Positions 23,197-34,078 of a stretch of 64,000 bases of DNA are shown in pieces. Location of the stretch: positions 81,298,847 through 81,362,846 of the forward strand of contig JAVIAB010000051.1 in assembly GCA_032433765.1 (NCBI GenBank), written 5' to 3'. A model generated the notes under the pieces. It ran no database searches. It saw only the letters and a list, made by a program, of their open reading frames with translations, and had not been told where the DNA came from. Both the position numbers and the translations under genes were made by a program. The stretch comes from Megaustenia siamemsis. Taxonomy: Eukaryota; Mollusca; Gastropoda; Stylommatophora; Ariophantidae. Position 1 is the first letter of the stretch, and every line of letters starts with the position of its first letter.

Positions 23197-24079
23197 TTGA
23201 GTTATTGAGTTATTTGTGGGTCATCATCATTGCACTCCAAACATGACCATAGGTGCTCAGATCCCCTCCTCAGCAATTCCCTCAGTGTCCAGCGACTGAC
23301 GACTCCAGTTCTATGTTGGTTGATAAGTCTTCTTACACGGCCACTTAACTCCCATTTCCATCATCCGAAGAAGTGACGTGGATCTGTGTTTGTAGAAGTC
23401 CTGTGCTCTTCCCACATCTCGGAGGGCATTGATGATGTCCGCCCGATCCATTGGTTGCCCGTCCTCAATGACAGCACAGCTAGCCAACCTGTCCCCCCTT
23501 TCATTTCCCCATACTCCCGCATGTCCAGGGACATAGACAAAGGTGACCTTACGTATTTTGGATTTCTGCAATGACTCTACCAATTGCATGTGTACAGAGC
23601 CCGCCTCCACTTTTTTTATCATGCTCATCGAATCACTCAGTATACATGCGTGGGTGTAGTCTTGTGACTCAAACCATTTGAATGCCTTGGTCACTGCCAT
23701 CACCTCCATTGTCATGCTACTTGTGGTCACGACGTATGCACCACTGTCTTCGTAGACTATTCTGCCTGCCGAGCGTGCTGTAAATGCCCATGCACTTCTT
23801 TGGTGTCGTCTTACAGATCCATCTGTATAGATGACTGCATCTTTCTCATCGGTGTTATCGCAGATGAGACAGTTGACCTCAGCATTAACCATGACCGGGT
23901 TCTGTTCCCTACTTTTCCTGTCGAGTGTGACAATACACAAGAAAGTCCCCTTGAATGACGTAGGCACCGGTATCCACTCCTCACCAACGCTGATATTGGT
24001 AAGCCCACAGTCCTGTTTGATGACATCTTCTGCTCGGCCCACCCATGATTTGCCTCTTTTTAGCCTGTCACCTTTCTCT
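23197..24079 (-). mobile_element. LINE D, 5'-truncated, RNase H part, 12-bp TSD
   Basis: Bounded by AACCCATTACAA (23185-23196 and 24080-24091). The minus-strand frame of 243 residues starts in the thumb/linker region and carries a ribonuclease H domain: IYTDGSVRRH (first Asp), MTMEVMAVTKAF (Glu), ILSDSMSM (second Asp), and VPGHAGVWGNE with the later Asp in RGDRLAS. It closely matches 61860-62710, so both are recent. A small deletion after MEMGVKW shifts the frame. The tail is two AATAACTC-like units. Confidence 0.93.
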
Positions 24080-24389
24080 AACCCATTACAAATGATGATT
24101 TATTGCTTTTCCCAGTATTTTGTTATCCCAAAATTGGTTTGTTGTTCTTTGTTTATGCACATCAGCCTTATATCTCTAGCAATGTCATTGGGGCTGAATT
24201 TTGCTTGAATATTACTTTTTCCTATTTTTCACAATGGCAGCCATGTGCTCAAGTGTCCCACACCATACAGATAAATATTCTCTGACTTCAGAGGTACTCT
24301 CACTTAATTTTTTATTGTCAAGAATTTTGACATTCTCTGGTAGAATTTTTCCTATCAATTTTGCCAAGACAGTGCCCATTTTTTAGCCT

Positions 24390-24640
24390 ACTCTTTTATA
24401 TTTTCAAATGCCAATGGTTCTTTAACGTGCGAAGAATGCACATGGGTCTGTTTTTTTGTAATTATCTGAAAAGGCTGGGCATTGAATCAAACTACCCAGA
24501 GAATAGGGCAGGGTAAAGCCATGAAGAAACAACGGTTTTGAAGTGAAAAATTCTCATTGCCTGTGGTGGGATTCAAACCCAAAACCTTCTTGTCCAGAGG
24601 TCAATGTCTCTACCTCTAGACCATCCAGCTCCAATTCCAA
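24390..24640 (-). mobile_element. SINE Q copy
   Basis: On the minus strand the head TGGATGGTCTAGAGGTAGAG and GGGTTTGAATCCCACCAC boxes are clear, followed by the family body and TTAAAGAACC at the end. Confidence 0.8.
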
Positions 24641-25409
24641 AATTTATTTTCCTGTCTTTTCTTATTTTTCCTCCAGCAATTCCCTGAAATATTGTTTAAA
24701 CTATCCATGATGAATCTGATATATGGCCTACCCTCACAGTTTGATTTTCTTTTCATTAGTTAAATGATTACCATATTGTTCTTCGCCACCTTCTTCAGCA
24801 TTCACTTTCAACGTTCAGCATATTACACAGAAAAACAAGTCACCAATAAGAATTTAATCTTCAGCTGAAGGTTCATATTGTTCAGTTTCTGACTGAGTTC
24901 TGTTACAAATAATAACTGATTACAAATAATAGTCTGGTGTTAGATGTCTCATGTGAGATTTTGTTAAAGATTTGTGCTTAGCATCTCACCTACATAGGAT
25001 ATATAATTTTATTTTAAATAGAACTGCTGTCAAAGTTCACATATTATGAGCATAAATAAATATAAATGTAACAACAGATTGTATCAGTTTGATCATGGAG
25101 CTATGGATGACGTTTTTATTTGTTTCATTTTGGCCTTATCTTGTGTTACTAATTTACTTCAGAATATACAATGCACATTATTACAATTGTTACACATATA
25201 CACACAATCCTCAATATTTTTTATTAAGAGTTCTTTAATAAAAAAAATATATATATTTATAAGTTTTAAATACACTCACACACATTCACTGTTTTGTAAA
25301 TCAGGCAGTATTTGTGCTACTCATATTTTATGACACAGCATGTATGATTTTTAAAATTTAGAACATATAGAGATATGTAACCGTCTGTAATTAGTTTTGC
25401 ATTGTCCAG
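24641..25409. other. No recognised feature upstream of exon
   Basis: AT-rich intron end. A run of AT-only sequence at 25230-25275 precedes the acceptor at 25409. Confidence 0.4.
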
Positions 25410-25624
25410 CTTCATCTCTGGACTCCAATCTAAGTGTGGGAAGTCAAGCCTCGGCAGCAAACCTGCTACCATTACAAGGTCTGGCTGAGCGAGAAGCCAA
25501 GACAGATTACAATGGTCTTGAATTTCGGCTGATTGTTGACTCTAAAAGTGGCCCACCTGTAACTATAACACTGGTGGCCAGCACACTTCATGAGAAGGGA
25601 GCTTGGTGCAGTGATATCAGCCAG
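25410..25624 (+). CDS. RasGRF exon: second PH domain, C-terminal half
   Basis: Acceptor TTGTCCAG and donor GTAAGA flank an exon that supplies two bases to complete a Thr codon with the previous exon and ends in phase 0. The translation carries the PH core LEFRLIVDSKSGPPVTITLVAS followed by EKGAWCSDISQ, which matches the RasGRF pattern of a beta strand followed by the C-terminal PH helix with its invariant Trp. A less conserved Ser/Ala/Leu-rich loop precedes the core. An open frame upstream of the acceptor is intronic and not part of the protein. Confidence 0.9.
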
Positions 25625-25732
25625 GTAAGATATCAAACAAGGGTATATCATTTGTAGTTAGAGTATATAATGAAAATGCAGTTTTGTACAGTGATATCAT
25701 CGGTCAAGATGATGTGTCAAACACATCCAACA

Positions 25733-25770
25733 ATTCGTTTGCAGTGATACCGGGGCCTTCCATAACCATA
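25733..25770 (+). mobile_element. X1 3'-end remnant
   Basis: AATTCGTTTGCAGTGATACC followed by GGGGCCTTCCATAACCA matches the minus-strand 3' end of both X1 copies with about three differences. Nothing upstream matches X1, so it is either an extremely truncated insertion or a shared 3' end from an autonomous partner LINE. Confidence 0.6.
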
Positions 25771-26166
25771 ACCACACACAACAGTACTCAACCTGGAAAT
25801 AGTCAATGATTCATAGCTATTTGTTTGTGTCAGGATCAGTGAACTAAAACTGACCAAGATAATATTACATCTTCTGGTGGTGGGCCTAAAAACAAGGTAA
25901 CTAATCTGGCAAAGTGAATATGAATTGAAAAGAGGAAGGCAGCCCAGTGTTTAAAAGTGACATGCTGAGTCAGATGTCTTGGGTCTAAAGATTTGAGATA
26001 TTGCATCTATTTGTAAATCAACAACACAACACATTTATGCCAATTTAATGTCCTTTTAAGAGTGTACATTGAAGAGGACTAGTCTTTGAGCAAACAGAGA
26101 AGAAGAAGATATCAGCAAGAGTACTATTTTTGTTCAGAATATTTCTTGAAAGTATTAATCGTTAAG

Positions 26167-26918
26167 AGTGAAAATGAGTTACAAGAAATGTTGGACATTA
26201 TAGTGAAAGAAAGCAAAATAAAGGACTCAGCCTTAATAGCAAACAGACAGAAGTAATGGTAACAACAAAGAAAAAGACATCACCTCAGTGCAAAATAAAG
26301 ACAAGTGGAACAATATTAAAACAGGTAAATGAATTTAAATATTTGGGAACTTTGTTAACCTCAGACAGAAGATGTAGTAAAGAGGTGACATGCAGAATGG
26401 CTCAAGTAAAAGCAGTTTTCCAGAAAATGAAGAAGATACTATGCAATCCATTTTTGACAATAGAAACAAGAAAAAGAGTTCATAAATGTTACGTAGAGCC
26501 AGTCTTAACAAATGGATTAGAATCATGGACAATAGGACAACAGACAAGAAAATCACTGGAGTCTGTAGAAATGTGGTTTTACAGAAGAAGGTTGAGAATA
26601 CCTTTTTAGCTAAGAAGAGTAATAAAAATGTTCTGAAAGAGGCCAAAGCAAAAAGAGAGCTAATTTCCAATATTAGGAAGAAACAATCATCATTTTTAGG
26701 CCATGTAATGAGAAGAAAACAACTGGAATATATTGTAACAACTGGAAAAATTGAGGGATGAGGAGATAGAGGGAAGCAAAGAGAGAAAATACTAGACAGC
26801 TTAAGAGAATGGCTTGGCAGAAGGTTAACAACAGAAATGATAAAGAACTGTCAAGATCTAAAGTTGTGGAGAGGCATGATCACCTACGCCAGTAAGCCCG
26901 GTACTTGATGATGATGAT
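26167..26918 (+). mobile_element. LINE A, 5'-truncated 3' portion
   Basis: Starts just after the RT active-site box (ELQEMLDIIVKES) and runs through MVTTKKKTSPQCKI, FKYLGTLLTSDRRCSKEVTC, RKRVHKCYVEPVLT and the C-terminal region to CCGGTACTTGATGATGATGA. Frameshifts break the frame near 26600. Very similar to 32880-34070. Confidence 0.9.
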
Positions 26919-26934
26919 TTCTTAAAATTTTGTT

Positions 26935-27065
26935 CCTCTATTTCTCTTGCCTCTCATAACTGAGGGAAATATAGTTTTAGGACCAGTGCCCAGTAGTGTC
27001 TCATATTCATGGTATTCATCTTCCTGTTCACCATATCATTGATCCTTTGTCTTCTAGGTCTACTT
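26935..27065 (-). mobile_element. Possible LINE E 3' fragment
   Basis: CTCTTGCCTCTCATAACTGA and CCTTTGTCTTCTAGGTCTAC on the + strand resemble the antisense of the C-terminal RRPR... end of RTE-like elements. Assignment is weak. Confidence 0.3.
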
Positions 27066-27309
27066 TTCCCCCTTTTTTCAGTTGCTTTTAATTTTTATTG
27101 CTCTCTGAAGAAAGCTGAGTGAAGGTGATTGTTAAATGTTGAAACTAATTAATCTGTAGTTTCCTAATACGATGCATGTTCAAATGAAACCTGCCTTAGC
27201 TGTGCCAATTGAACATAGGAGTAATGATGCAACATCTGAGGTAATAAAGCACACAATAATGTGCAATTGTGTATGTGTTCATTCTTCACTATGCAATTTT
27301 TTTACCATA

Positions 27310-27730
27310 TAGGGCTTCTATTGGTAGACTTTAAAGAGCCTGGTGTGAACATCATTGCCATCCACTACAACGACACACTAGACAACCTGCATATAGCAAT
27401 CAAGAATAAGAGACCAGGCATGCTTTTGCATGGTGTGATTCTGTTGCATGATAATTCTTGTCCATATGTCGTGAACATTGTGCAGGAATTGTTAACAAGG
27501 AACAGGTCGGAAGTTCTGTAACACCCAGCTTACAGCCCTGATCTATCACCATGTTACTTTTCTTTTGTTTGGACTCTTTAAAGAATTTATTTTGATTCCA
27601 ATACATATGTTGTGGCCTTGGTGACAAAATGGTGAGCAACTAAAGTAATTTTCCGTGACCATTGCATCCGCCATCTACCCAATTAGTGGAATGCTTATCT
27701 AAATGCCTAGAGACTTGTTCTAAAGAATCT
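27310..27730 (+). pseudogene. mariner-type transposase remnant
   Basis: The frame gives LVDFKEPGVNIIAIHYNDTL, NKRPGMLLHGVILLHDNSCP (the second catalytic Asp in the HDN motif) and, after a stop, HPAYSPDLSPCYF in place of the usual PYSPDLxPxD(Y/F). The third catalytic Asp is changed to Cys. It belongs to a mariner lineage different from the intact element at 51024 and is long dead. Confidence 0.8.
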
Positions 27731-28044
27731 TGGTGAGCATTTACTTCATAACAATTACTTTATATAATTCTGCTACATCTGCTGATAAAACTTTACATAT
27801 GTTTGTAGTAAAGGTACTGAGATGGGTTTCATTGGAACACTCTTTGCATGATCCAGAATACATGTGTATACTGTCATTTCTGATTCTAGTTTCACGTACA
27901 AAAGAAAAATTATTCTCTGCATGTCTAAGGCATAAGGGAAATTTGATGTTAGTGCTAATATTTTTTTTTAATTATCAGCTGTATAATTTTGTGGATGATG
28001 TAGTCAGTAATACTGACTGTCCTACTTTTCTTTAAAAATTTGAG

Positions 28045-28135
28045 TTCATTTAAGGCTGGGTGAACCTAAGAGCCATCAATCAGAATTGAACTTGACCTCC
28101 ACAGTAGTCCAGTTCACTAATAATGGCTCTACTGC
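28045..28135 (-). mobile_element. SINE T fragment, diverged
   Basis: Contains GGCTGGGTGAACCTAAGAGCC and TAGTCCAGTTCACTAATAATG, the antisense of the SINE T head, with many changes. Confidence 0.6.
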
Positions 28136-28168
28136 AAATTTAATATATATATATATACATACATATAT

Positions 28169-28402
28169 AGGGAGCTGCGATAGCTCAGTGGTTAGTGAAC
28201 TGGACTACAAAGGACAAGAGGTAGGGTTCGATCCCAACTGATGACTTCCGGGTTCACCCAGCTTTTAATGGGTACCGGATTTTTTTTCTGGGGAGATAAA
28301 GCGGCACGGGCGTAATACCCGAGGGTCTGTAAAATTTATGGTCACTAACACCATATTCCTTATACATCACTTGGCATGATGGGGGTACTTTTTTTTTTTA
28401 AT
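28169..28402 (+). mobile_element. SINE T copy (tRNA-derived), 13-bp TSD
   Basis: Flanked by TACATACATATAT (28156-28168 and 28403-28415). Head GATAGCTCAGTGGTTAGTG (box A) and GGGTTCGATCCC (box B) are near-perfect tRNA promoter boxes. Then CGGGTTCACCCAGC, CGGCACGGGCGTAATACC and a terminal T-run. The second TSD ends 15 bases before the RasGRF exon at 28431. Confidence 0.93.
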
Positions 28403-28430
28403 TACATACATATATTGTTTGTTTCTGCAG

Positions 28431-28513
28431 TGCATTGAGAACCTGCACTACAGCGACCTGCTGAACAGCTCGATGAGTGAATCATCATCAGTGACTATGC
28501 CCCAGTCTGTCAG
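28431..28513 (+). CDS. RasGRF exon: end of PH2 and inter-domain linker
   Basis: A short 83-base exon lies between GTTTCTGCAG and GTGAGC. It starts in phase 0 and ends in phase 2. It encodes CIENLHYSDLL then SSSVTMPQSV, corresponding to the RasGRF segment in which the PH helix ends in Cys-x-Asp/Glu-Asn followed by a VPQ-like motif. A tRNA-derived SINE with its T-run lies directly upstream, its TSD ending 15 bases before the exon. Confidence 0.88.
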
Positions 28514-28554
28514 GTGAGCTTATTTTCTTAACAAATATTCTTTATGGTTGGTCT

Positions 28555-28905
28555 GTCTTCTAATTCTTGCTCATTTGCCTTCATATTTTTGCTAGTTTGT
28601 TCTTCATATTCATGCTGGCTTGCCTTGATATTCATACTGGTTTTTTTTTCATATACTTCCTAGTGTGTTCTTCATAGTCTTGCTAGTTCTTTTTATTCAT
28701 CCTATGTTGTCATTATATTCTTTTTAATTTGTTTTTATATTCTTGGCATTTTGTCTTTATATTCTTGCTAGCTTGTCTTCTTATTCTTCCTAGTCTGTTC
28801 TTCATATTCTTCTAGTTTGTTCATATTCTTCCTAGTTTGTTCTACTATTCTTCCTAGTTTGTCCTCATGTTCTTACTATTTTGTCTTCATGCTTAGCCAC
28901 TCATT
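28555..28905. repeat. Degenerate pyrimidine-rich tandem repeat
   Basis: Imperfect units around TTCTTCATATTCTTGCTAGT recur many times directly after the exon ending at 28513. Confidence 0.7.
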
Positions 28906-29103
28906 TTTGCATAAACTACCTGGTGACTTCTATTTGCTGTGACTACTAGCATTTGTTCCTGGCAGGTCTTACCAAGTTGGATAGGTTTGACTGGACAGGA
29001 TTGAGTGGACAGGATTGAGACAAAATGGGGTGCTCTTGTACTCCGGTTGGGGGTTGTAGCATAGGCTGACTACTCTATCTGTTTTGACATTGTCTATTCC
29101 ATC

Positions 29104-29475
29104 TCTAGAGAAACTATTACGACATTGCCTTTCCCATCTTTAGAGAAACTACCAGTTACAACATTGCTCATCCCATCTGTAGGAGAAGCTATCAGTTATA
29201 ACATTGTCCATCCCACCTCAAGAGAAACTATCAGTTTTAAAATTGTCCGTCCTGTCTTTAGAGAAACTACCAGTTACAAATTTGCTCATCCCATCTGTAG
29301 GAGAAGCTATCAGTTATAACTTGTCCATCCCACCTCAAGAGAAACTATCAGTTTTAAAATTGTCCGTCCTGTCTTTAGAGAAACTATCAGTCACAACATT
29401 GCCCATTCCATCTCTAAAGAAACTATCAGTCACAACATTGCCCATTCCATCTCTAAAGAAACTATCAGTTTCAAT
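29104..29475. repeat. About 41-bp tandem repeat, nine units
   Basis: Units share GAGAAACTATCAGTTACAAC followed by ATTGCCCATCCCATCT and TAGA. A higher-order duplication of about three units is visible (29160-29280 repeated at about 29282-29395). Open frames through it are repeat artefacts. Confidence 0.85.
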
Positions 29476-29519
29476 AAATATGTTCAGAAAGATCACAAGT
29501 GGCTGGGATTGACAGCAAA

Positions 29520-29930
29520 GGTTAAAGTCTCTGGGGAGGTCTAGTCTAACAAAAGTCTGCTTCATTTTCATGTCAGGACTCTCAGGTGTTAAAGGTAATG
29601 AGCATGTCTCAGGTTTACCAGTTTGGCTGGTCTTGATTGCAAAAGAGCAATGGACTACGCTGACATTCTGAATGCCCTCAGAGACCCTAGATGAAAGAAC
29701 GATTTTAAAAATACCCTGAATCTGCAACTATGTACAGACTTCATGAATCTCATATTAAGGTGGGAGATGCCAGATAGGAGCTCTATGCAAGAATTCAAAG
29801 AAGATTTGTCAACCAACACAACATGGTGTTGTTAGCCACCAGACATTAAGGGATGTACGTAAGGGAAAATCTGAGCACTTATAGGCTTGTGCAATGAGTA
29901 TGACTTGTAGACTAAGCTAAACTATAGTGA
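29520..29930 (+). mobile_element. Ancient LINE D-related RNase H remnant
   Basis: Broken frames give VCFIFMSGLSGVKGNEHVSG, which corresponds to VTFVYVPGHAGVRGNERADR of LINE D. Then come pieces like FVNQHNMVLLATRH and VRKGKSEHL, in the same order as INQHRTGVVSR and LRRGSEHL. The degree of change indicates a far older insertion than the copies at 23197 and 58958. Confidence 0.7.
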
Positions 29931-30355
29931 GGTACATTGCAACTCTTGGATGATATCAAATGGTAGTGGAAGGATGTAAGCAGTAAGAAAGCCTTTGATA
30001 ATTGTGGTAAATCCAGTTAATCTAGCAGGATTAAGATCATGTGTTATGGTATTTGTCATATTGTTATTGTCAGTTATCATACAAATTTGTTCTTGTCACA
30101 TTTGCATTTTGTGTAGAATGTTTTAATTGTGTTAAGTGGCTATAATTTTTTTTTGAACCAACATGAACAATCCAACTAGTTTAAATCATTTTGACAATTT
30201 TTACGCAAGCTTTGGCATTTCACACAACATTAGATAAATATTTTTTAATGGATACCACACACGACACACATTTATTATTAACTACATTACCAAAAAATCT
30301 GGACTGCACTTAAACAAGTTTTCCAAATAAACAAGATTTTATTATATCATTTCAG

Positions 30356-30431
30356 GTCTGACCCAAAGCTGTTTCGTGATGATGTGGATATTAAATTTAG
30401 CAGAACTCTCAACTCTTGTAAAGTGCCCCAG
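30356..30431 (+). CDS. RasGRF exon: linker before REM domain
   Basis: The exon follows ATTTCAG and precedes GTATTT. The first G completes an Arg codon begun in the previous exon. It reads SDPKLFRDDVDIKFSRTLNS and then CKVPQ, closely paralleling the RasGRF sequence Asp-Asp-Val-Asp-Ile-x-Phe-Ser that leads into the RasGEF N-terminal domain. It ends in phase 0, as needed by the exon at 43991. Confidence 0.9.
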
Positions 30432-30702
30432 GTATTTCTTTTCATATTGTAGACATTGTGATTGAAATGTAGAAAATCTGCCTACCTGATCTCCTGCTGA
30501 TTGGAAATAATAATATCCTTGCACTTTGTTAGGCATTACAAATGTTCAGGGGATATTTTAAAATCCACTTGCTAAGATTTATATTTTATGTAATTTGATA
30601 GCTTGAAAACAGCAAGCTTTTATTTATTTTATAATGCTGTTCAGGTTTAGAAAATGTTATTACAGATGAAAATAATTAACTACCATGTAATAATTAATAT
30701 AG

Positions 30703-30862
30703 CTGTCATTGTAAAAACCATTGTTATGGAAACAGACCATAGATTTTAGATGCAGTGATCTCTGCAATATGTGCTATTTTGGCACGCTAGGTTTCTGTTT
30801 TTGATATTGTGGTTCTGCCCTATCTGCCGTCTTTGGCTCGAAAGGACAGTAGATAGATAGAA
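30703..30862 (+). mobile_element. SINE S1, 5'-truncated
   Basis: Begins at AGCTGTCATTGTAAAAACCA and continues to CGTCTTTGGCTCGAAAGGAC with a TAGATAGATA tail. It lacks the front half found in the other three copies. Confidence 0.85.
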
Positions 30863-31349
30863 TAATTAATAATCCATATTTTCACAATCTTTGTAAAGAA
30901 CAGCGAAAACTAGAATATATGATAATCTTCAGTACACCAGGTTTGTATGTCAAAAAGGATTAAATGATATCTAGGTTAGAAAGGATTATAATTTAAGCAA
31001 AAAAGGACTTTATATCCAAATTCTAACAAAAAACATTTTGAAAGGATGGAAGCTTAGGAATATAATTAGTCACTAAAACATGTACCATGGGTGAATTAAA
31101 ATTACTGTTTTTAATTATCCATGTCACTGGATTTCAGGACTATATTTGTTTTCTTCTTACTTAAATTGTGACTACTTGGTTACATCAGTATGTAGCAATA
31201 AGTGACATGTGAAGTGATTGCTTCTGGATTGCTTAATATACTCCTTTTTTCCAGATAACTTGCAGCAGCTGAGCAGTTTTCTTGTATTAGGAGGGGCAAC
31301 ATTTGTCAAAGATCAAGATTAACTCTTACATATATATATGTATATATTC

Positions 31350-31830
31350 TTCTTCTTTCCTTCCTCATTTGTCTTTCAGTGTCAAGGGAAGATATAATTT
31401 GCGGTCTTTTGCTCTTCTATTCGCCTCTACTGCTGTTATGTTTCCTAGTGCTTCTAAGATTCCATCGATTCATCTTTTTTGTGGTCGACCCTTGGATCTG
31501 GTATTCCCACAACATTTATTGAAGGCTCGTTGTGTTGTGTTTTGATCTTTCTGCCTTGTCACGTGGCCAAACCATTTTATCAGTTGTTTCTTTATTAATT
31601 CTATGACTGGGGCTATTCCTAGCTTTTTTCTCAGTTCTTCATTTCTGATCTTGTCTCTCAGACTGTTTCCTGTCATTCGTCTAACACATTCAATCTCAGT
31701 AGAGGTTATTTTTCTTATTGTTCTTGCATCTAGGGTCCAGGTCTGGCATTGGTAGCACAACGATGGGATGAAGATTGTATTGTATAGTGCTCATTTTGCC
31801 TCTAGAGTTATTTCCTTGTTGGACAATAGT
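31350..31830 (-). mobile_element. LINE E 3' fragment
   Basis: The minus-strand frame gives MCYQCQTWTLDARTIRKITS, EIECVRRMTGNSLRDKIRNE, LIKWFGHVTRQKD and SKGRPQKR, the C-terminal region after the RT. The same family is present at 62754-63530, where LCYQCQTWSL occurs. Confidence 0.75.
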
Positions 31831-31939
31831 GGTGATAACTGTCCAATGATTTGACAAACTTTATATATACATATAAAAATATATATACATATATATATAA
31901 ACAGCATCTACGGGCATCAACATGATAACCTAACCATTT

Positions 31940-32095
31940 CTCTCGTCTACTATTAAGAAAAGAAGGTGGACATATGTTAGGCATGTATTTAGAAGACTCA
32001 CTCTCAGTAATCAAACAGTTCGCCCAAAATAGAAACAATTGGCTGGAGAATCTAAAAGCCCTATGTGCTGTCTAACGGAAGTATCAAGAATCAAG
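31940..32095 (+). mobile_element. LINE F 3' fragment
   Basis: GAAGGTGGACATATGTTAGG, CAAACAGTTCGCCCAAAATAG and CCCTATGTGCTGTCTAACGG match the end of the copy at 10985-11250. Confidence 0.6.
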
Positions 32096-32404
32096 AACAT
32101 ATATATAAAGTAAAAACAACATATTTGTGTAGATATTTCATTGTGAATGTTGGTTATTCTGTCAAATTATAAGAATAGAATATGAGATTATCTGCTTTGT
32201 TTTACTTTATGCAGTGTCTAGAATAACCACTGTAATAATTTCTTTGTACAATCATGAATCCCCACAATAATAATAGATTTCATGACTACCATGGACAGCT
32301 AAGAACAGTAATGAAAACATTCTGAAAGAGGCCAAAGCAAAAGGAGAGCTAATTTCCAATATTAGGAAGAAACAATCATCATTTTTTGGCCATGTAATGA
32401 GAAG

Positions 32405-34078
32405 AGTGCGAAACAAAATCAGTCCAGAAATTCGCGATGAACAGTGTGGTTTTGTTAGAGATAAAGGAACAAGCAATGCCATTTATATCATAAGATCTTT
32501 AGTAGAAAGAGCCATAGAGGTGAAAACAGATCTGTACCTATGTTTCATAGATTACACCAAGGCATTTGATAAGGTAAAGCACTAAGAAATAATCAAAATT
32601 TTAGAAAGCATAAACGTAGACAGCAAAGATCTAAGAATAATAAAGAACATGTACTGGCAACAAACAACGGCCAGAAGAACTGGAAACCAATTGGGAATGT
32701 TTCAACAAATAAAACAGGGTATTAGACAGGGTTGTGTGCTGTCACCAGATTTGTTTAATATTTATAGTGAGATTATTTTAAGATCCATAAGGGACATGCC
32801 TGGAATAACAATTGGAGGTCATAATATAAATAATCTAAGTTATGCTGAGGATACAGTCGTAATCGCTAAGAGTGAAAATGATTTACAAGAAATGTTGGAC
32901 ATTATAGTGAAGGAAAGCAAAAACAAAGGACTCAGCCTTAATAGCAAAAAGACAGAGGTAATGGTAACAACAAAGAAAAAGACATCACCTCAGTGTAAAA
33001 TAAAGACAAGTGGAACAATATTAAAACAGGTGAATGAATTTAAATATTTGGGAACTTTGTTAACCTCAGACGGAAGATGTACAAAAGAGGTGAGATGCAG
33101 AATGGCTCAGGCAAAAGCAGCTTTCCAAAAAATGAGGAAGATACTATGCAATCCATTTTTGACAATAGAAACAAGAAAAAGAGTTCTTAAATGTTATGTA
33201 GAGCCAGTCTTAACATATGGATGCGAATCATGGACAATAGGACAACAGACAAGAAAATCACTGGAGTCTGTAGAAATGTGGTTTTACAGAAGAATGTTGA
33301 GAGTACCATGGACAGCTAAGAAGAGTAATGAAGAGGTTCTGAGAGAGGTCAAAGCAAAAAGGGAGCTAATTTCCAATATTAGGAAGAGACAATCATCATT
33401 TTTTGGCCATGTAATGAGAAGAGAATGTGTTACATCTTCTCAATATTCCTGTATGGTGCAGAAACATGGACATTAGACAAGAAAACAGAACATAAAATTG
33501 AAGCCTTTGAAATGTGGATTTATAGAAGAATAGGTAGAATTGGATGGAAAGAAAAGATAACAAACGATGAAGTTTTAAAACAACTGAAAATAAAAAGAGA
33601 ACTACTAAATACAATTAAGACAAGACAAATGAAATTTTTGGGGCATGTTAAAAGACACAACAGCCTACTAAAAGTAATATTGGAAGGAAAAATACAAGGT
33701 AAAAGAGCCAGGGGCAGACCAAGACTAACATGGATGAGTAACATCAAAAGATGGACAAGTCAGTCTATGACAGCCTGCATCATCAAAGCAAGAAACAGAG
33801 TAGAATGGCGATCCATGGTAGCCAACCTTCGTTGCGGACAAGGCACTCGATGATGATGATGATGACGAATGAGAAGAGAGCAACTGGAATATATTGTAAC
33901 AACTGGAATAATTGAGGGACGAAGAGATAGAGGGAAACAGAGAAAAAATAACAGACAGCTTAAGAGAATGGCTTGGCAGAAGGTCAACAACAGAAATGAT
34001 AAATAGATGCCGAGATTGAAAATTGTGGAGAGACATGATCACCTACGCCAGTAGGCATGGTACTTGATGATGATGATG
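32405..34078 (+). mobile_element. Middle LINE A copy with RT domain
   Basis: Flanked by ATGTAATGAGAAG (32392-32404 and 34076-34088, partly overlapping its own GATGATG tail). It encodes RNKISPEIRDEQCGFVRDKG, LCFIDYTKAFDKVKH (first catalytic Asp), a stop at 32583, GIRQGCVLSPDLFNIYSEII and YAEDTVVIA where YADD is expected, so one catalytic Asp is Glu. The C-terminal region follows to 33412, is interrupted by LINE B, and resumes at 33868 to the GAT tail. RTE assignment rests on the tail type and short 3' end. Confidence 0.85.
33425..33867 (+). mobile_element. LINE B, 5'-truncated, nested, 12-bp TSD
   Basis: Bounded by AATGAGAAGAGA (33413-33424 and 33868-33879) inside the middle LINE A copy. The 443-base insertion encodes YGAETWTLDKKTEHKIEAFE, MWIYRRIGRIGWKEKITNDE and ARGRPRLTWMSNIKRW and ends in a TGATGATGATG tail. 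Its frame is open to the natural stop, so it is young. Confidence 0.95.

Noticed and set aside
25046..25333. 95-residue frame upstream of the exon at 25410 as an extra RasGRF exon
   Set aside because: No splice borders in phase, AT-rich codon content and no domain similarity.
28169..28402. tRNA gene
   Set aside because: Boxes A and B are good, but no foldable tRNA acceptor stem follows, the sequence recurs at 43237 and 58392 with TSDs, and it has a SINE body.
29125..29727. Open frames in both strands across 29.1-29.7 kb
   Set aside because: The left part is a tandem repeat; the minus-strand frame crosses a LINE D relic whose real frame is on the + strand.
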